Origin: Diprion similis
Lineage: Eukaryota; Arthropoda; Insecta; Hymenoptera; Diprionidae
Direction: 5' to 3'
Assembly (NCBI RefSeq): GCF_021155765.1
Contig: NC_060107.1
Span: 5,628,501 to 5,692,500, forward strand
DNA length: 64,000 nucleotides
Shown: piece after piece, positions 60,751 through 64,000 of the stretch
How the letters are laid out: each line of letters starts with the position of its first letter
How positions within the stretch are numbered: position 1 is the stretch's first letter
Notes under the pieces: generated by a model
What the model was told of the DNA's origin: nothing
Databases searched by the model: none
What the model saw: the letters and a program-made list of their open reading frames with translations, nothing else
Position numbers and translations under genes: made by a program

Positions 60751-62182
60751 ATTTTCTTCGATTTCACGTCGTTAGTGACAACTCGTTTGCTCAGCGCTGC
60801 GCGGCTACCGTATTAAAATTTCAATAGCCACTATAGTCGCGGAGAACGCAACCGCGATAAGTAATCAAACCGTTACGAAAATACAACTGATAATCCCTAC
60901 AACTAAGCGTGTAAACGTCGCATAGACAAATTGCTGCAGCCACAATCGGAGATAGATACGCTAAGCTTCAAAGAATAGCGTTGGACAAACAATATAGACT
61001 GGCTGCGGTCGGATGTACATGACATGCACACGTATTCGAAAAAGAACGTAAATCGCAACAGTACTACGTAGTAATATCATCCGAGCTCTACAACCGGGGA
61101 TGCGCAATTGAATTTGTCGTTGAACATGATCCGGCAATGCGGGGAGGTGTGGCCAACGCTGTGTAGCGAACGAGATAAAGGTCGTCGCTACGCCTGGACC
61201 ATATGGTATACTGCCTTATTGGTTAAGGTCCGGGACCAACCGTCTATATCTGCACAAGCCTCCGTAAAGTGCTCGTCTCGGCCAGATGCAGGCGATCCGA
61301 ACAATCATTCGCGGATTTATAATCGAGTTGCGAAATTATCTCCTCGGGGGCTGAATCGTAAACGAGAGGTCAACGCATGACTCGAACTCGTAAATGAGGT
61401 TGAAGGAAGAGAAGAAAAAAAATTCTTATATTGCTATAATACCATTGTATGTATTTACGTGTACACACATATATATATTGTTTAGACTATGGGGTATCAA
61501 TTATTGTACTGATCATCGCTACAGACATTCGCGGTATTTCATTTCCAAGAAAAACGATATTTATCAGTTTATGAAAATGTTGTATATGTTATGAAAAAAT
61601 CTGTGTGGCTGGAAATGATACTCAAAATTTATGGGAAATAAAGGACCTGTTTTTGCGGTCTGCTAATTCTCGTAGGAGGCAACGAAAATCGCGCCGCTTC
61701 TGCACGGGAAAGGAAGTGAAAAAAAATTTGAATAATTGTATGTAGATATACCTACGTATGCATAGTTTTAGCATAAATTACGTCAGATTAGTCGTGGACA
61801 CTTGAATGAGTTATCTTGGATTTAGGATAAAATGGTACGGGAGAGCGACTTGTTGGCGCGTTAATTTCGACGAGTATTTGAACGACGAGGCTGGTAATCG
61901 TGTTAACGGGTGAGTTTTACGTTGTAAAGAATTGAATTTAAATTTGAAAACCGACGAACCGCCATTACACCGATATCACGTGATTCAGTCGCCACCGCGT
62001 GATAACCGTCGTCAGCTGCCATAGAGGCCACAAGAAGCCCGCGAATAATTCAAATTGAGAAGTACGCCATAATAGTAAACGGTCATAATGACTGTTCTGA
62101 ATGACGGACAATATAATCTTATCAATATCATTTATTCGAGCCACCGCTATATTCGCTCATTCTTTTGTGCGGCCCAAATAGG

Positions 62183-62192
62183 TATATAAATA
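62183..62192 (+). promoter_or_regulatory. TATA-box candidate
   Basis: TATATAAATA with a short ORF (MELTHLYSHHYKQFRV) starting at 62281. No gene follows within the window, so this is only a candidate. Confidence 0.2.
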
Positions 62193-63116
62193 CTCCGTCG
62201 AATCTCTGAAATCAAACCACGGTTATTTTCGCAAACAATTCAACGCGTCCATACGTGAGCCGTGATCAATCCTAACAAATATGGAGCTAACGCATTTATA
62301 TAGCCATCATTATAAGCAGTTTAGAGTTTAGACAGTTCAATTTATTTACCGCTTGCTGCCTGCTCGCCCTCCCGCCGCGTCTTGTAACCCCGACCGCAAT
62401 TCGTTTCGTTCGGTATGTACGAGGTAAAAATATTGCTTCGTTGGTATAGTGCGATGAGAAATAAAACGAACTTAAATTCAAGATAAAAGGTAAATAATTT
62501 TTTTTATTTTTATTTCATTTCCGAAAGAGAAACACAGACAGCAATGGAATAAGAGATTGCTTTACCGTTCTCCTGATGTCATGTCTGGGCACTCATATAC
62601 CGAGAAGACAGATACACACGCACTTGATACGGTAATGCGGATTCGCCACTTCTCCGACTGCTGGAAATGACCGCGGCGTCGAATTGTAGTAGGAGAATTG
62701 CATGCCGGGCACGACAAAGACATAACTTTCTCAGCTCGACTGCTGCAGATTTCACAATATTATACATATACATACATACATATACGTATTGCCGCCGTTG
62801 AGCTTAGCTTGCCCAAATATGGTCGCTTATTCGTAATATGTACGACGAAAAGCCATCGTGTATGATTAAGCGCTATAGTTGTGTACAATGTTATGTATCG
62901 GCGATATATGCATAATATATGAGAATACGAATGATGAATCCATGGCCTTAAATCGGACGAAAAATGAGCTCCGATTTGGCACATCCTATCCTATTATATG
63001 TATAACAGCTGCTTTCGATGTTTCGCCATTGAATAGACTGCCGCGCAAGGAGAAAACAGAAAAAAATCATACAAAATTCGTTACGCAAATGATCCGCGTT
63101 TCAAATTGCAGTGCGG

Positions 63117-63117
<1 letters not shown>

Positions 63118-63170
<53 letters not shown>
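63118..63170. repeat. (AT)n microsatellite
   Basis: About 53 bp of alternating TA. Confidence 0.9.
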
Positions 63171-63172
<2 letters not shown>

Positions 63173-64000
63173 TGTACGAACTTTGCGGGAGTCCAAAAAG
63201 GGTCTGAAGGATCGTGAAACTTGCGGAATTTGACGCGCGTGTGTATAGCGACTGTGAGTGTGTGTACATAGCTGTTAACGCACACGTTGTTACAATATAT
63301 GTTGCGTCATAAAATAAAACCGACATATCTTCCATATTTGGAAACGAGACGTGAGTCACGAGTTTTAACCGCCTCTATACATACTAGAAACCAGGTTAAG
63401 ACGATCGTATATATTAAATACATATATATTTTTTCCTCTGGTTGTAAGAAATTCTAATGTAATTCATCGCAGGTATTCGCACATGTAGTTGGCATAGTCC
63501 CACATATCCATTTTCGGAATTTCGCCAATTATAATTATACCTATATTGCGGCTCAAAGTCCAGAATATAAAATTCTATTTCTTTCTTGTCGCTACAATGC
63601 ATGTCTTTCTTTTCAGAGAATTTTAAGAAAAGTATGTCAAATAGGATTGTAAGGAATTCGCTATCTTGTTTCCAATGAAAATACTCTGTACACAACAATA
63701 CGAACTCATGTACGTATATACAATTGAACAATTCAAGATGTGATACTATACGTAACTCCCCGATGTTTCGTTTCGAATACCTACGAATACAGGTTTAGTT
63801 TGACACAGGCAAAAGTCCGTTGAACCATTTGAATTTCGAGTTTGCGTCAACGGATCGAACGTTCGAAACAATTGGCAGAGCGCGTTTGGCGTGGTAATTC
63901 CTAATTAGAATAAGCGTAGCATATAAGATTCACGCTATGAAATATCCGGCGTATGCGATAAAACATCATAATCGCGTTATTATTTAATTCAACGAATTCC

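Larger units (their letters stand above)
60751..64000. other. threonine aldolase upstream/intergenic region
   Basis: AT-rich with no recognised gene. Contains an E-box TCACGTGA (61976-61983), a TATA-like site (62183-62192) and a long (AT)n run (63118-63170). An unrecognised plus ORF at 61108-61380 was not accepted. Confidence 0.6.

Overview
This is a eukaryotic nuclear window, almost certainly from an insect and most likely a hymenopteran. It is AT-rich, with frequent CpG, many microsatellites and long homopolymers, GT-AG introns, and telomere-like TTAGG/TAGGC runs. Its best-conserved protein is very close to insect O-GlcNAc transferase. A sawfly or other basal hymenopteran would fit, but the species cannot be fixed from sequence alone.

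Three protein-coding genes can be assembled exon by exon with consistent splice sites and phases. (1) Ogt (super sex combs), minus strand, 55815 to 20845: 12 coding exons, 1052 codons plus stop, with a 20.7-kb intron 5. (2) A nucleoside diphosphate kinase (awd/NME type), plus strand, 56910-58293: 3 coding exons, 156 residues. (3) A PLP-dependent low-specificity threonine aldolase, minus strand, 60750 to 59191: 4 coding exons, 379 residues. Ogt and the NDP kinase are divergent, with about 1.1 kb between start codons. The NDP kinase and threonine aldolase are convergent. The three are housekeeping enzymes (nucleocytoplasmic protein glycosylation, NTP balance, threonine/glycine metabolism); nothing indicates a shared pathway.

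Layout. 1-20 kb: intergenic or intron of an unseen gene, AT-rich, with fold-back repeats (1404-1727, 6964-7121), a perfect 26-bp palindrome (7877-7902), a degenerate TTAGG tract next to a perfect RFX X-box (8291-8304), and several GC-rich islands (around 9.1, 10.4, 11.3, 13.8 and 17.2-17.9 kb). One island holds a candidate minus-strand exon. 20.8-55.8 kb: Ogt. Its giant intron carries microsatellites, poly(A), poly(G) and poly(C) tracts and two same-strand coding-like segments that end in stop codons and match the phase of exon 5. Intron 1 carries an alternative N-terminal exon candidate. 56-61 kb: the two compact enzyme genes. 61-64 kb: intergenic.

I did not find a clearly new biological system. 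The observations most worth checking are the possible alternative Ogt ends (52787-52880, 31161-31308, 26508-26649), the fold-back/dispersed repeat families, and the unexplained GC-rich islands with a candidate exon at 17814-17937.
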